A stretch of 64,000 nucleotides of DNA from Anaerocolumna cellulosilytica (GTDB taxonomy: Bacteria > Bacillota > Clostridia > Lachnospirales > Lachnospiraceae): NCBI RefSeq assembly GCF_014218335.1, contig NZ_AP023367.1, positions 5,144,001-5,208,000 of the forward strand, written 5' to 3'. Positions 16,662 through 25,725 of the stretch are shown here, in pieces (the stretch's first letter is position 1; each line of letters begins with the position of its first letter). Under the pieces are notes generated by a model. The model was not told the DNA's origin, searched no databases, and worked only from the letters and a program-made list of their open reading frames with translations. Both the position numbers and the translations under genes were made by a program.

Positions 16662-17999
16662 TTATCCATTCTGGCGTTCCAGATTAGCAAATTTCGTAAA
16701 TTGAGAAAGCCAGGCAAGCTTAACCGTCCCGGTAGGACCATTTCTTTGCTTACCAATAATTACCTCTGATATACCTGCTTCCTCTGAATCATGGTTATAA
16801 TAATCATCACGATACAAAAACATAACAATATCCGCATCCTGCTCGATAGCACCGGATTCCCTCAAGTCAGAAAGCATAGGGCGTTTATCCGGTCTTTGCT
16901 CTACAGCACGGCTTAACTGGGAAAGAGCTATAACAGGCACACTTAACTCTCTGGCAAGGCCTTTTAAGGATCTTGATATTTCAGAAATTTCCTGTTGTCT
17001 TGACTCAGATTTTTTACTGCCTGTCATAAGCTGTAAGTAATCAATGATTACCAAACCCAAATTATGTTCTAGCTTAAACTTACGGCATTTGGAACGAAGT
17101 TCACCAATAGAAATGCTTGATGTATCATCTATAATTAAATTAGAGTTACCAATCATTCTGGCACTTTCAACTAACTTCAGCCATTCTTCATCGCTTAATT
17201 CACCGGTACGTATTGCCTGAGAATTAACCTTAGAGTGCATTGCCATAATACGCTTTACCAACTGGTCCTTTGACATTTCAAGACTAAAAATAGCTGTTGT
17301 TGTATTCCCTTTTAGCACAACATGCTCTGCAATATTTAATACAAAAGCTGTTTTACCCATGGAAGGTCTTGCTGCTATCAGTATTAAATCGGAAGGCTGT
17401 AAACCTGCCGTCTTATAGTCCAAATCATAAAAGCCAGTTGCAACACCGGTAACGCTGCCTTTGTTTTTCGCCGCAGCTTCAATACTTTCCAAAGACTTAA
17501 AAACAACATCGCGGATACTTACAAAATCACCGGAATTGCGTTTTTGCAGGATATCGAACATCTTTTTTTCAGAATCTTCAAGTATTGTCTCTATCTTCTC
17601 TTTATCTAAGTAGCATTCGTTGGTAATGGATTCTGTAACCTTTATCAATTGGCGCAGGGTAGACTTTTCTTTTACAATATTGGCATAGTACCTAATATTT
17701 GCTGAGAGTGGTACCGATGCAATCAAATCTCTAATGAATTCAAGGCTGCATAGCTCCGGGGGAACATCTTTTTCCTTTAACTTGTTTTGAAGAGTAATCA
17801 AATCAACAGGTTTTCCTTCATTAAATAGCTCAATCATGGCATCATATAATACCCCATACCGCTTTTGGTAAAAGTCTTCCCCTATTACAAGTTCTGAAGC
17901 GGCAATTATGGCATCTTTATCCATAATCATAGAACCAATTACCGAACGTTCCGCTTCATCACTATGAGGAAGTACCTTTTTTATAAATGCCTCATCCAT
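16662..17999 (-). CDS. dnaB: Replicative DNA helicase DnaB
   Basis: A 445-residue hexameric helicase of the replication fork. The N-terminal DnaB domain starts VLPHSDEAERSVIGSMI. The C-terminal RecA-like domain has Walker A AARPSMGKTAF, Walker B LVIIDYLQLM, and PVIALSQLSRAVEQRPDKRPMLSDLRESGAIEQDAD, all diagnostic; no intein is present. The length is standard. AGGAGG lies seven bases before the ATG. It is the last gene of gdpP-rplI-dnaB, 31 bases after rplI. Confidence 0.98.
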   Translation of the reverse strand: MDEAFIKKVLPHSDEAERSVIGSMIMDKDAIIAASELVIGEDFYQKRYGVLYDAMIELFNEGKPVDLITLQNKLKEKDVPPELCSLEFIRDLIASVPLSANIRYYANIVKEKSTLRQLIKVTESITNECYLDKEKIETILEDSEKKMFDILQKRNSGDFVSIRDVVFKSLESIEAAAKNKGSVTGVATGFYDLDYKTAGLQPSDLILIAARPSMGKTAFVLNIAEHVVLKGNTTTAIFSLEMSKDQLVKRIMAMHSKVNSQAIRTGELSDEEWLKLVESARMIGNSNLIIDDTSSISIGELRSKCRKFKLEHNLGLVIIDYLQLMTGSKKSESRQQEISEISRSLKGLARELSVPVIALSQLSRAVEQRPDKRPMLSDLRESGAIEQDADIVMFLYRDDYYNHDSEEAGISEVIIGKQRNGPTGTVKLAWLSQFTKFANLERQNG

Positions 18000-18030
18000 T
18001 GATTTACCTCCTAAAGTCAGCAGTTATCTA

Positions 18031-18477
18031 TTATTGTTCACTTACCTTCACCTTAAGTTCAGCTGTAACCTTGGGATGAAGTTTAACAGGAACTGTATGT
18101 GTTCCAATGGTTTTAATTGCTTCTGGAAGTTGCAGTTTTTTCTTGTCAATATCCATACCATACTGAGTTTTTAAAGCACTTGCAATTTCTTTGGATGAGA
18201 TAGACCCAAATGTTCTTCCACCTTCTCCTGCTTTTATTTTGACATCCAAGGTCTTACTCTCTAAATCCTTGGCTAAAGCCTGGGCTTCTTCTAATATTTC
18301 TTTCTGTCTCTTATCTTCTGCCGCTTTTTGTAATTTTAAATCATTAAGATTTTTAGCATTAGCCTCTAATCCAAGTTTTTTAGGCAATATAAAATTACGG
18401 GCATAGCCGTCACTTACATTTACCAACTCTCCTTTTTTTCCCAACGCCTTAACATCCTGTGTCAATATAATCTGCAT
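18031..18477 (-). CDS. rplI: 50S ribosomal protein L9
   Basis: 148 residues, the standard length. The N-terminal domain carries the L9 signature (MQIILTQDVKALGKKGELV, SDGYARNFILPKKLGLEA), followed by the long connecting helix and a C-terminal rRNA-binding domain (GRTFGSISSKEIASAL). AAGGAG precedes the ATG. Located between gdpP and dnaB as in many Firmicutes. Confidence 0.98.
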   Translation of the reverse strand: MQIILTQDVKALGKKGELVNVSDGYARNFILPKKLGLEANAKNLNDLKLQKAAEDKRQKEILEEAQALAKDLESKTLDVKIKAGEGGRTFGSISSKEIASALKTQYGMDIDKKKLQLPEAIKTIGTHTVPVKLHPKVTAELKVKVSEQ

Positions 18478-18541
18478 ATCTATATCTCCTTTCAGAAATC
18501 ATGTCCCGTACAGTTCATAAGAACTGTTTTAGACATAGTTA

Positions 18542-20602
18542 TTATAGTTCTCCTTCTTGTTTCATTGCGGACAGGGTCGCTTTTAAATTGTACATAGCTT
18601 CTGCCTGGGTACAATTTGTAAACTGGGCACCCGCAACACTCATATGCCCTCCTCCTCCAAGTCGCTCCATAATCAATTGAACATTTACTTCGTCAATTGA
18701 TCTTGCACTTAGATAAATCTTATCATTAAATTCCGTCAGTACAAACGTGGCTCGGATATTTGTAATATTCAGTAGTTCATTAGCCACCTGTGCGCCTAAT
18801 ACGGTAGGACTGCTTACGCCTGCACTTGAACATACTGTTATAGCAAAATGCTCCAGATAAACTTCTGTTGCACTAATTGCCTCTGCCTTAACTTTGTATT
18901 CATCCATATCACTGCGAAAGGATTTCCGGATACGGGTTACATCTGCTCCGTTTCTTCTTAAAAAAGCTGCTGCTTCAAAGGTTCTTACACCTGTCTTTGT
19001 TAAAAAGTTATTGGTATCAATCATTACACCTGAGTACATAGCATCTGCTTCAACCTGTTTTAATCTCAGCCCATCTCCGATGTATTGAAGTATTTCTGCA
19101 ACCATCTCGCAGGAAGAGGATGCATAAGGCTCAATATAGGACAATACTGCATTCTCAATGGCTTCACCCGTTTGCCTGTGATGGTCAAGAATTACTATCG
19201 TTTTGGTTAATGACAACAATTCTTTACACTCTGTGTAGTTTGGGCGGTTTACGTCTACTATTACAAGCAAGGTGTTATTGTCCACAATCCCCATAGCCTG
19301 TTCACTTTTTAAGAACATATCATCTTCATATTCCGGATTATTAATAAATCGGTTCATCAACGGTCTGACAGAAGTTGTAACTTCATTAATGACAATATGG
19401 GCTTTTTTATTCAGGGTCTTAGCAATACGATATATACCAATTCCCGCGCCAAAGGAATCCACATCCCCAATAGCATGTCCCATAATTACAACTTTGTCCT
19501 TAGCTTCTACAAACTCTTTTAAGGCATGAGCCTTCACTCTTGCCTTCACTCTGGTACTCTTTTCAAGTTGTATACTCTTACCGCCATAATAGAGAAGTTT
19601 TTCTCCTTCCTTAACAACGGCCTGGTCACCGCCCCTGCCAAGAGCTAAATCAATGGCGGCTCTGGCATATTCATAGCTTACCTGATAAGAATCTGTATGA
19701 ACCCCAAGTCCAATACTAATCGTTACTGACATCTCATTTCCGATATTGACTGCCCTTACTTCCTCTAACAGATTAAATTTGTTCGCTTGAAGCTGAGGAA
19801 GATATTTTTGCTTAAATACAAAAATATACTTATCCTTTTCTAGTTTCTTTACAATAGCATCAATACTTTGCATGTATTTATTTATTTTTCGGTCTACTAA
19901 GGCAATTAAAAGTGAACGCCTAACTTCATCAATACTTTCAAGAGCTTCTTCATAGTTATCAATATAGAGTAGACCCGTTATCATTTTCTGATCATTGTTT
20001 TGTTTTATTAAACTCTTGATTTCCGTTTCATCATAGATATACATGGCTATCAGACTGTTTGCGTCACTAAAGTCCATATCCTCATCCTGGTAGCCCCAGG
20101 GACTGTTCTCTGAAAAATCTTCTGCAATAATTTTACGAAGTACCACCTTATAATAATTATTGCCCCGAAGCAGCGGAACTGTCTGATCCTGCATATCTCT
20201 TGGCAAGACTGCTTCTGTAATCTCAGGAAATATATTGCTTATGGATTTTTGTGCCTTAAATTCATTTTCAATCATATCGAGGAATTCATTATTACCCCAA
20301 AGCAGTCTTCCGTCATAATCCAGCACCGCATAAGGCAGTGCCATTTCTTTTAAAAGCTGCTTTTGAACCTGTCCATAATCCGCCGCATAGCGAATTAAGT
20401 CTCCAACGATGTAAGGTCTTTTAAAAAAGTACAGAAACAGTGCGATCAGAACATACACAATAACAAAACCGGTCATGATAATCCCTGCCTGCCGGTCAAC
20501 CAGATGAATCGATAGATTCATAGCTATCAACAGTAGAGATAACATAACAGGCCATTGCAGATATGCCTTCAATGCTCCTTTTACTTTTATCTTCCTTTTC
20601 AT
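18542..20602 (-). CDS. gdpP: Cyclic-di-AMP phosphodiesterase GdpP
   Basis: About 686 residues. GdpP (YybT) hydrolyses c-di-AMP to pApA and so controls turgor, potassium and wall homeostasis. Seen in order: two N-terminal membrane segments (within about residues 15-65), a PAS-like domain (about 85-185), a degenerate GGDEF domain (about 190-335), then DHH (MGHAIGDVDSFGAGIG, VDVNRPN, ILDHHRQ) and DHHA1 (LGGGGHMSVAGAQF) catalytic domains. All metal-binding motifs look intact. The ATG at 20602 has GGGTG at fair distance; an in-frame ATG at 20614 is an alternative. The leader contains the interspersed hairpin element (20611-20698). Confidence 0.95.
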   Translation of the reverse strand: MKRKIKVKGALKAYLQWPVMLSLLLIAMNLSIHLVDRQAGIIMTGFVIVYVLIALFLYFFKRPYIVGDLIRYAADYGQVQKQLLKEMALPYAVLDYDGRLLWGNNEFLDMIENEFKAQKSISNIFPEITEAVLPRDMQDQTVPLLRGNNYYKVVLRKIIAEDFSENSPWGYQDEDMDFSDANSLIAMYIYDETEIKSLIKQNNDQKMITGLLYIDNYEEALESIDEVRRSLLIALVDRKINKYMQSIDAIVKKLEKDKYIFVFKQKYLPQLQANKFNLLEEVRAVNIGNEMSVTISIGLGVHTDSYQVSYEYARAAIDLALGRGGDQAVVKEGEKLLYYGGKSIQLEKSTRVKARVKAHALKEFVEAKDKVVIMGHAIGDVDSFGAGIGIYRIAKTLNKKAHIVINEVTTSVRPLMNRFINNPEYEDDMFLKSEQAMGIVDNNTLLVIVDVNRPNYTECKELLSLTKTIVILDHHRQTGEAIENAVLSYIEPYASSSCEMVAEILQYIGDGLRLKQVEADAMYSGVMIDTNNFLTKTGVRTFEAAAFLRRNGADVTRIRKSFRSDMDEYKVKAEAISATEVYLEHFAITVCSSAGVSSPTVLGAQVANELLNITNIRATFVLTEFNDKIYLSARSIDEVNVQLIMERLGGGGHMSVAGAQFTNCTQAEAMYNLKATLSAMKQEGEL

Positions 20603-20610
20603 TTTTACAC

Positions 20611-20698
20611 CCATTTCATACTACAAGCTTGCCTGCAGTATTGCCGCCTTAATAAAGGTGAGATAATTTCACCATTAAAATTAGATGCGGCAACTTTC
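20611..20698 (-). repeat. Copy B of the interspersed two-hairpin element, gdpP leader
   Basis: On the minus strand hairpin 1 pairs TTGCCGC (20687-20693) with GCGGCAA (20641-20647), with an inner GGTGA/TCACC stem. Hairpin 2 pairs ATACTGCA with TGTAGTAT (20618-20642). The motif CTTTATT precedes the second arm of hairpin 1, as it does in the GH28 and gdhA copies. It ends at the gdpP start. Confidence 0.6.
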
Positions 20699-20734
20699 TA
20701 TAACTAATATTTACAAATGTTTATCGTAAAGTTT

Positions 20735-20743
20735 ATTATAACA
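20735..20743 (-). promoter_or_regulatory. Extended -10 promoter of gdpP
   Basis: TG-T-TATAAT on the minus strand, about 135 bases before the gdpP start; the -35 region is poor. Transcription from here would include the whole hairpin element. Confidence 0.5.
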
Positions 20744-20861
20744 TTTATAGCCATGAAATTAAAGTTTTTTTTATAAATCCTAGGGACACTCCTTTAAACT
20801 TGCCTTATCTAAGTGCTGTTCCCTTTTATTTTTAAACCCTTTTTACATGTAATACCGCTAA

Positions 20862-22325
20862 TCAGGGTGTAGAATTGCTTTTTAACTTCACACTAATCCC
20901 CTTTATAACCACCTTATAAAATAAATCCTTTCGTAAAGTAGCTATTAGAATTGTAAAAATAATACAAAACACACCACCCAATCCAATTTGTACCAGTAAT
21001 TGAACAAGTCCTGTTCCTAACCAGTTACCACAAATAGAAACCAGAAACATCATTATAACACCTGTTAAAAGGTATGGAAGGGAATTGGTGATATACCTTA
21101 TTACCGGTAATTGTTTGCGCAGCCAAATCATCTGCACAAACATAACGGAAAACTCAGCAACTATAGTGCCAATGGCTGCACCCTTAGCCTGATATCTAGG
21201 AATCAGCATCAGGTTAATCGTCAGATTAAGTACTGCTCCAACAATTGTAGATATAACATATACCATGTCCATGCCTTGGGGAATGAGATATTGTGTCCTG
21301 ATGATATTTGCCCAGGCTATAAAAAATACGCTCAAAGTCAGGTATACCAGTAAAACACCACATTCTTTAAACCCTTCTCCAAAATATAGGGTAACAAAAT
21401 TATGACTTACTCCAATCATGCCAAATACCATAGCAGATGCAATAATATTCACCAGCATAAAGGAATTCTCTATATATTTCTCACCATCTTCTTTCGTTCC
21501 CGTGGTAGCAATATTGGTCATCCGTGGAAGCATGACGATGCCCATGGCATTTATGAAACCTATGGGTATATTATTAATCTTCGTGGCGTTTTCATAAAAT
21601 CCTACCTGTTCATAGGTTGACATATTCCCTAGCATAATTTTGTCCATTACCTTATAGACGCTAAACGCCAGTACTGGAATAAACAGAGTTATGATAGGCT
21701 TAAGCTGACAACGTATTCCTTTTATGTCTGGTCTTACAAACGTTACAAATTTACGCAGATATAGCCACAAATAAACCTGGCTTAAAAGCGTTCCCACTGC
21801 CATTATCAAGGTGAATATCCATAAATCTCCTGTATCTTTTACATAGAGAAAAATCAGAACCACCGTTGCCAGTTTAATTAACACATTCCGCAATACAGTA
21901 AACCTAAAATTCTCCAAACCAAAATACAGCCAGCTTATATCAAAAATACCGGAGCACAAAAATATCAACTGAAGCCATGGTAAGGGGCTGCTATTCTTTA
22001 CCACCATCAGCAAGTATATAAGATAGATTAGAACACCAACTCCATGGGTAATTAATTGCACCGTATAAATATTCCAAAATACTTCACTGCGTTTTTCCAT
22101 GCCTGTTCCTGATGAGGCTATGGTACGGTTACCATGCTGAGTAATACCAAGCATTGCAACCAACATAAAATAATAAACAACCGAATAGGTATAGGAATAT
22201 TCACCGATTCCATCTGCACCAAGTACTCTCGAAATGTATGGGGTAGTAACTAAAGGAAGAAACAAAGATAAAAATTGATAGGATATATTATAAATAAAAT
22301 TCTTTTTTAAGGTGCCCACGCGCAT
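20862..22325 (-). CDS. Polysaccharide flippase, Wzx-type (MOP superfamily)
   Basis: About 487 residues with 12-14 predicted membrane segments. It starts LKKNFIYNISYQFLSLFLPLVTTPYISRVLGADGIGEYSYTYS, the typical N-terminus of oligosaccharide flippases, and moves undecaprenyl-linked repeat units across the membrane. A TTG at 22358 was possible, but a TAGGAG site lies just ahead of the ATG at 22325. It is the last gene of the capsule operon, so the transcript contains every step from chain initiation to export. Confidence 0.9.
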   Translation of the reverse strand: MRVGTLKKNFIYNISYQFLSLFLPLVTTPYISRVLGADGIGEYSYTYSVVYYFMLVAMLGITQHGNRTIASSGTGMEKRSEVFWNIYTVQLITHGVGVLIYLIYLLMVVKNSSPLPWLQLIFLCSGIFDISWLYFGLENFRFTVLRNVLIKLATVVLIFLYVKDTGDLWIFTLIMAVGTLLSQVYLWLYLRKFVTFVRPDIKGIRCQLKPIITLFIPVLAFSVYKVMDKIMLGNMSTYEQVGFYENATKINNIPIGFINAMGIVMLPRMTNIATTGTKEDGEKYIENSFMLVNIIASAMVFGMIGVSHNFVTLYFGEGFKECGVLLVYLTLSVFFIAWANIIRTQYLIPQGMDMVYVISTIVGAVLNLTINLMLIPRYQAKGAAIGTIVAEFSVMFVQMIWLRKQLPVIRYITNSLPYLLTGVIMMFLVSICGNWLGTGLVQLLVQIGLGGVFCIIFTILIATLRKDLFYKVVIKGISVKLKSNSTP

Positions 22326-22381
22326 AACTCCTACTCTTAATTCTCTAGCAGTTGACAAAAACCTATCTGCATTCTAGTTTC

Positions 22382-23503
22382 TTATTTTTTCCGGAGCGAT
22401 TCCTGTAAAAAATTTATAGATTTAGTCTGCATCCTTTTTAATTGCTGGTCTGCATAGGTGAATGTAATCCCAGACATCACATCCTTTATTAAAAGTTCGT
22501 CACCAGTAACCATTCGCTCCTTTAGACCAAACATGTTTAAAATGGTTATAGCCCTGTCATCATTGGCATTATGCATTGAACTGTCAATAAACCAGAACTT
22601 CTTATGGTTTATAATCGAAAAAGCGGTTCCATGAAAGGAGGTTGTCAAAACCAATTGGGCTTCTGCAATCATTTTTAAAAATACTAGGGGACCGCTTTTT
22701 TTTGTTAGGCGAAAGCCAAAACGAGCCCCTTTCTTAACCCAGGACTTGGCATCAATTATATAAACCGGCATATTCAATTGCTTTGAAATAGCCCGAACCA
22801 CCCGGTTTACCTCTTCGGAATAGCGGAAGGCATAGTAAAAAATGTACTTTCCCTTAACAGCGGTCTCCTTTGCTGCCATTTTGGCGTATTCATTGCTGCC
22901 TAGCAACATTGTTGGGTCAAGGAGTACAGGTACTGTCTGTCCGGTCATTTCATAAATCCATTTTGCTCCATTATCTTCACGAATAGACATATAGTCAAAG
23001 TCTTTTAAATATTTAATATATGTTTCCGGCTCTTTTTCTTCCTCTGTAAGATAAGTTGCTCCAAAGCTTGGAGCATACGCAATCTTTAATTTATCAGAGA
23101 CAAAGTTCAGATAATAAGCATCATCTCCGTCGGGACAGGTTGTGTTCCACACCTGGTCACTTCCTGTTATGTAAGCATCATAATCTCCCGGGTTGTCCAT
23201 AAGCTGAAGGTTATCTGTATATCGTGTCTTTCCCAGTACCAGCCACTTACGCAAAAAGGATTTGTAATCCTCATAGTGGCATTTAAAGCGTGGATAGAAC
23301 AGTAAGGTGACCATGTTTAAGGCAATATCCTTTAAACTTCGCGGTTTGCGAAATAACGCGTACATATGCTGTTGTTCATTGTTTGAAAAATTAATAATCT
23401 CATTCTTATATCCCATGCGTTCCAGCGTTTTTTGTAAGGCATAGCTTTGCAGCATGGAACCGCAATTATTCGATTCATGAAATGTAATGATACCTATTTT
23501 CAT
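22382..23503 (-). CDS. Polysaccharide pyruvyl transferase family protein
   Basis: 373 residues. The N-terminus MKIGIITFHESNNCGSMLQSYALQKTL is typical of PF04230. Further motifs: DAYITGSDQVWN, KIAYAPSFGA, SIREDNGAKWI and LTTSFHGTAFSIINHK, where the late S-F-H-G motif is the conserved active-site region. These enzymes add ketal-linked pyruvate from PEP to a sugar in extracellular polysaccharides, giving a negatively charged glycan. AAAGGAG precedes the ATG. It lies between GT14 and the flippase, fitting modification of the repeat unit before export. Confidence 0.9.
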   Translation of the reverse strand: MKIGIITFHESNNCGSMLQSYALQKTLERMGYKNEIINFSNNEQQHMYALFRKPRSLKDIALNMVTLLFYPRFKCHYEDYKSFLRKWLVLGKTRYTDNLQLMDNPGDYDAYITGSDQVWNTTCPDGDDAYYLNFVSDKLKIAYAPSFGATYLTEEEKEPETYIKYLKDFDYMSIREDNGAKWIYEMTGQTVPVLLDPTMLLGSNEYAKMAAKETAVKGKYIFYYAFRYSEEVNRVVRAISKQLNMPVYIIDAKSWVKKGARFGFRLTKKSGPLVFLKMIAEAQLVLTTSFHGTAFSIINHKKFWFIDSSMHNANDDRAITILNMFGLKERMVTGDELLIKDVMSGITFTYADQQLKRMQTKSINFLQESLRKK

Positions 23504-23579
23504 ATAGCTCCTTTCGTTAAATATAAATTGTAGAGGATTGTTAAATAGTAGGTCTAGAGGCGGAAGTAGGCAAAAGCAA

Positions 23580-24500
23580 TTATCTAACTATAGACCGTCT
23601 ATTCTCTGTTCGAATATGAGAAATCCATCGCTGTGTAAAGTCTTTCTGCTTATCCATACTGAACTTTCTTCCAAACAAAGAAGACGTATTAAGTAAACGA
23701 CCCCAGTCTTCCTCCCTGAGTACCTTGGGGCTTTTTCTATTCTCCTCATTCCAAATAATAAGCCTTTTGCAGGCATTGTAATTATTAGAAAAAACTTTGT
23801 CGTACAATTGATGAATGAAAGGAGAATTAACACACAGGGTCTGTATAAATATTTCATCACCACACAAGCTTTTCTTTAGCATTACCATTACCTTCTTTTC
23901 TTCTCTCAGTACGTAATCTGCAAACTCCTTTGTGATACTGCACCAATTACAGCCCTTTTGGATGGTTTCATAATAAAGTTTTCTTTTTAGACCCAATACG
24001 GTTTGAATTTTTACCAGAAAATCATCTGTTAAAAATAATACTTTTGTAACTGTCTTGTACCTGGTACACTTTAGATATTTGCCAAACGGATGGCGATACA
24101 TCACACGGTTTAATGCCTCTTTTCCGGCGACCGGACTATCAAAATGTATGAACTGCTTCCCTGCATGCTTTCTAAAAAATGTATGTATATCTAAATTAGA
24201 TTTTAAGGGTAGGTCTGCCCCTGACAAAAAGTGATAATAATCATACTCACCTGCAAAAGCACTTCGAAGTAATAAGTACTGACACTCCACCTGGGACGCA
24301 TCACCCCAGTTAACAGAAATTTCACTTAAGACTTTTATCTTTGAACGCTTAGCACACTTCTTAAGTTCATTTTCATTCCAAGTCTTAAATTTTTTGTCCA
24401 TATGAATATATAAATCATTATTCCTGTTATCTAACAGGCTTATCAATGCTTTTAAAACCTCTAATTCATTATGGGCTATGATTAAGAAGGCGTGTTTCAT
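23580..24500 (-). CDS. GT14-family (core-2/I-branching type) glycosyltransferase
   Basis: About 306 residues. MKHAFLIIAHNELEVLKALISLLDN, YIHMDKK, ISVNWGDASQVECQYLLLRSA and YYHFLSGADLPLKS are characteristic of GT14 (beta-1,6-N-acetylglucosaminyltransferase-like, fold GT-A without DxD). Bacterial members transfer xylose or GlcNAc-type sugars; the donor here is unknown. An ATG further upstream exists (24536), but a GGAGA site serves the ATG at 24500, which overlaps the polymerase gene by 32 bases. It probably adds a side branch to the capsule repeat. Confidence 0.85.
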   Translation of the reverse strand: MKHAFLIIAHNELEVLKALISLLDNRNNDLYIHMDKKFKTWNENELKKCAKRSKIKVLSEISVNWGDASQVECQYLLLRSAFAGEYDYYHFLSGADLPLKSNLDIHTFFRKHAGKQFIHFDSPVAGKEALNRVMYRHPFGKYLKCTRYKTVTKVLFLTDDFLVKIQTVLGLKRKLYYETIQKGCNWCSITKEFADYVLREEKKVMVMLKKSLCGDEIFIQTLCVNSPFIHQLYDKVFSNNYNACKRLIIWNEENRKSPKVLREEDWGRLLNTSSLFGRKFSMDKQKDFTQRWISHIRTENRRSIVR

Positions 24501-25725
24501 AAGCAGTCTCTCCTTTAAATAGTTGTGCATTGCCACTCAATAAAAGCGGGATCGTTAACACATAAAAGGTCTGAATAAGAGATGGTGAAGTTAATACAAA
24601 GAATGCACTTACTTCAAAAACGGGATATACCAAAAATGCTATAATACTGCCAACGGCCCAGTCAAAAACAGGACGGCTTATCTTACTTAACTTATTCCAA
24701 ATCAAATAGAGGTTTCTTCCTATCACAACAACAACGACTGCACTTAAAATAATGCCCCCTGATAGTAGATATGTAATATACATGCTGTGAAATCCCACTC
24801 CGGCACCAACCGTATCTTCTGCTAACACCACTCTGTCAATTCCCATCCCTCTTCCAAACCATAAAGTAATCGTATCCAGTAAATCAAAAGCTACCTGCCA
24901 TAAAGTATCCCGTCCCGTTAAACCAGAGCTTTCCCGTATCATATATTTATCTGCAAAATCAGTTACCAAAGGAACAAAGAGATAAAGTACAAAGCACAAA
25001 AGTACTAAAAAGATAAGGGCTATGACTGCCTTTTTATGAATCTTCCATTCACACAACATATATCCAAAGATATATGCCAAGAATGCAACATAGCAGGTTC
25101 TTGAAAAGGTAAAAGCCAAATTAACTGTTAAAAATAGAATTAATAGCCTTAGTTTTCCTTTCTTTTTTACCTGATGCATGAAATACCAGGTTGCAATAAT
25201 TCCTCCTAATAAAATAACACCAAATTGGTTACGGTGTCCCCAGATAGAGCGATAGGAATTGGACATGTTAAAATTACTATTGCCCCGAAACGAAAATGCT
25301 TCTCCATTTAACTGAAAAACAACAGCATATATAGCACTAAAAAGTGCCACAGCAATGATAATCTTTAGTAATTGCTCCATTTCTTTTTTTGTTATAATTA
25401 CTTTTCTGGGAAATATAACAAAAATAAAATAGGAAAAAATCCATATGATTGCCCGTTCTATATTATTATTGGGATAACTAGTAGTATAGCTGTATGCATA
25501 ACCCATGCATTGCCCAAGCACAAAAGCAGTAAGACAAAAAAAATCAACTCTATTCAGATATAATCGATTCGTATTGATACAATACAATACAAAAATAGCA
25601 GCAATTAAAAGATAACCCATCAACGTAAGATAAGAACTATACTGTCCCCACAAGATATCCAGAATATCTCTAAAATAAGTAAAGCAAAGTAGTATCAGAT
25701 ATATTTTACTTTTCTTAAACTTCAA
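24469..25725 (-). CDS. Polysaccharide polymerase, Wzy/O-antigen-ligase family
   Basis: 418 residues, about 10-12 membrane segments, with a large loop near residues 260-310 containing RESSGLTGRDTLW and GRGMGIDRV, as in PF04932 (Wzy_C). In Wzy-type systems this protein joins repeat units on the outer face. The start is TTG at 25725, supported by AGGAG upstream and by overlap with the GT2 stop (TTGA), meaning coupled translation. It is assigned by family and context; sequence conservation in this family is low. Confidence 0.85.
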   Translation of the reverse strand: MKFKKSKIYLILLCFTYFRDILDILWGQYSSYLTLMGYLLIAAIFVLYCINTNRLYLNRVDFFCLTAFVLGQCMGYAYSYTTSYPNNNIERAIIWIFSYFIFVIFPRKVIITKKEMEQLLKIIIAVALFSAIYAVVFQLNGEAFSFRGNSNFNMSNSYRSIWGHRNQFGVILLGGIIATWYFMHQVKKKGKLRLLILFLTVNLAFTFSRTCYVAFLAYIFGYMLCEWKIHKKAVIALIFLVLLCFVLYLFVPLVTDFADKYMIRESSGLTGRDTLWQVAFDLLDTITLWFGRGMGIDRVVLAEDTVGAGVGFHSMYITYLLSGGIILSAVVVVVIGRNLYLIWNKLSKISRPVFDWAVGSIIAFLVYPVFEVSAFFVLTSPSLIQTFYVLTIPLLLSGNAQLFKGETAYETRLLNHSP

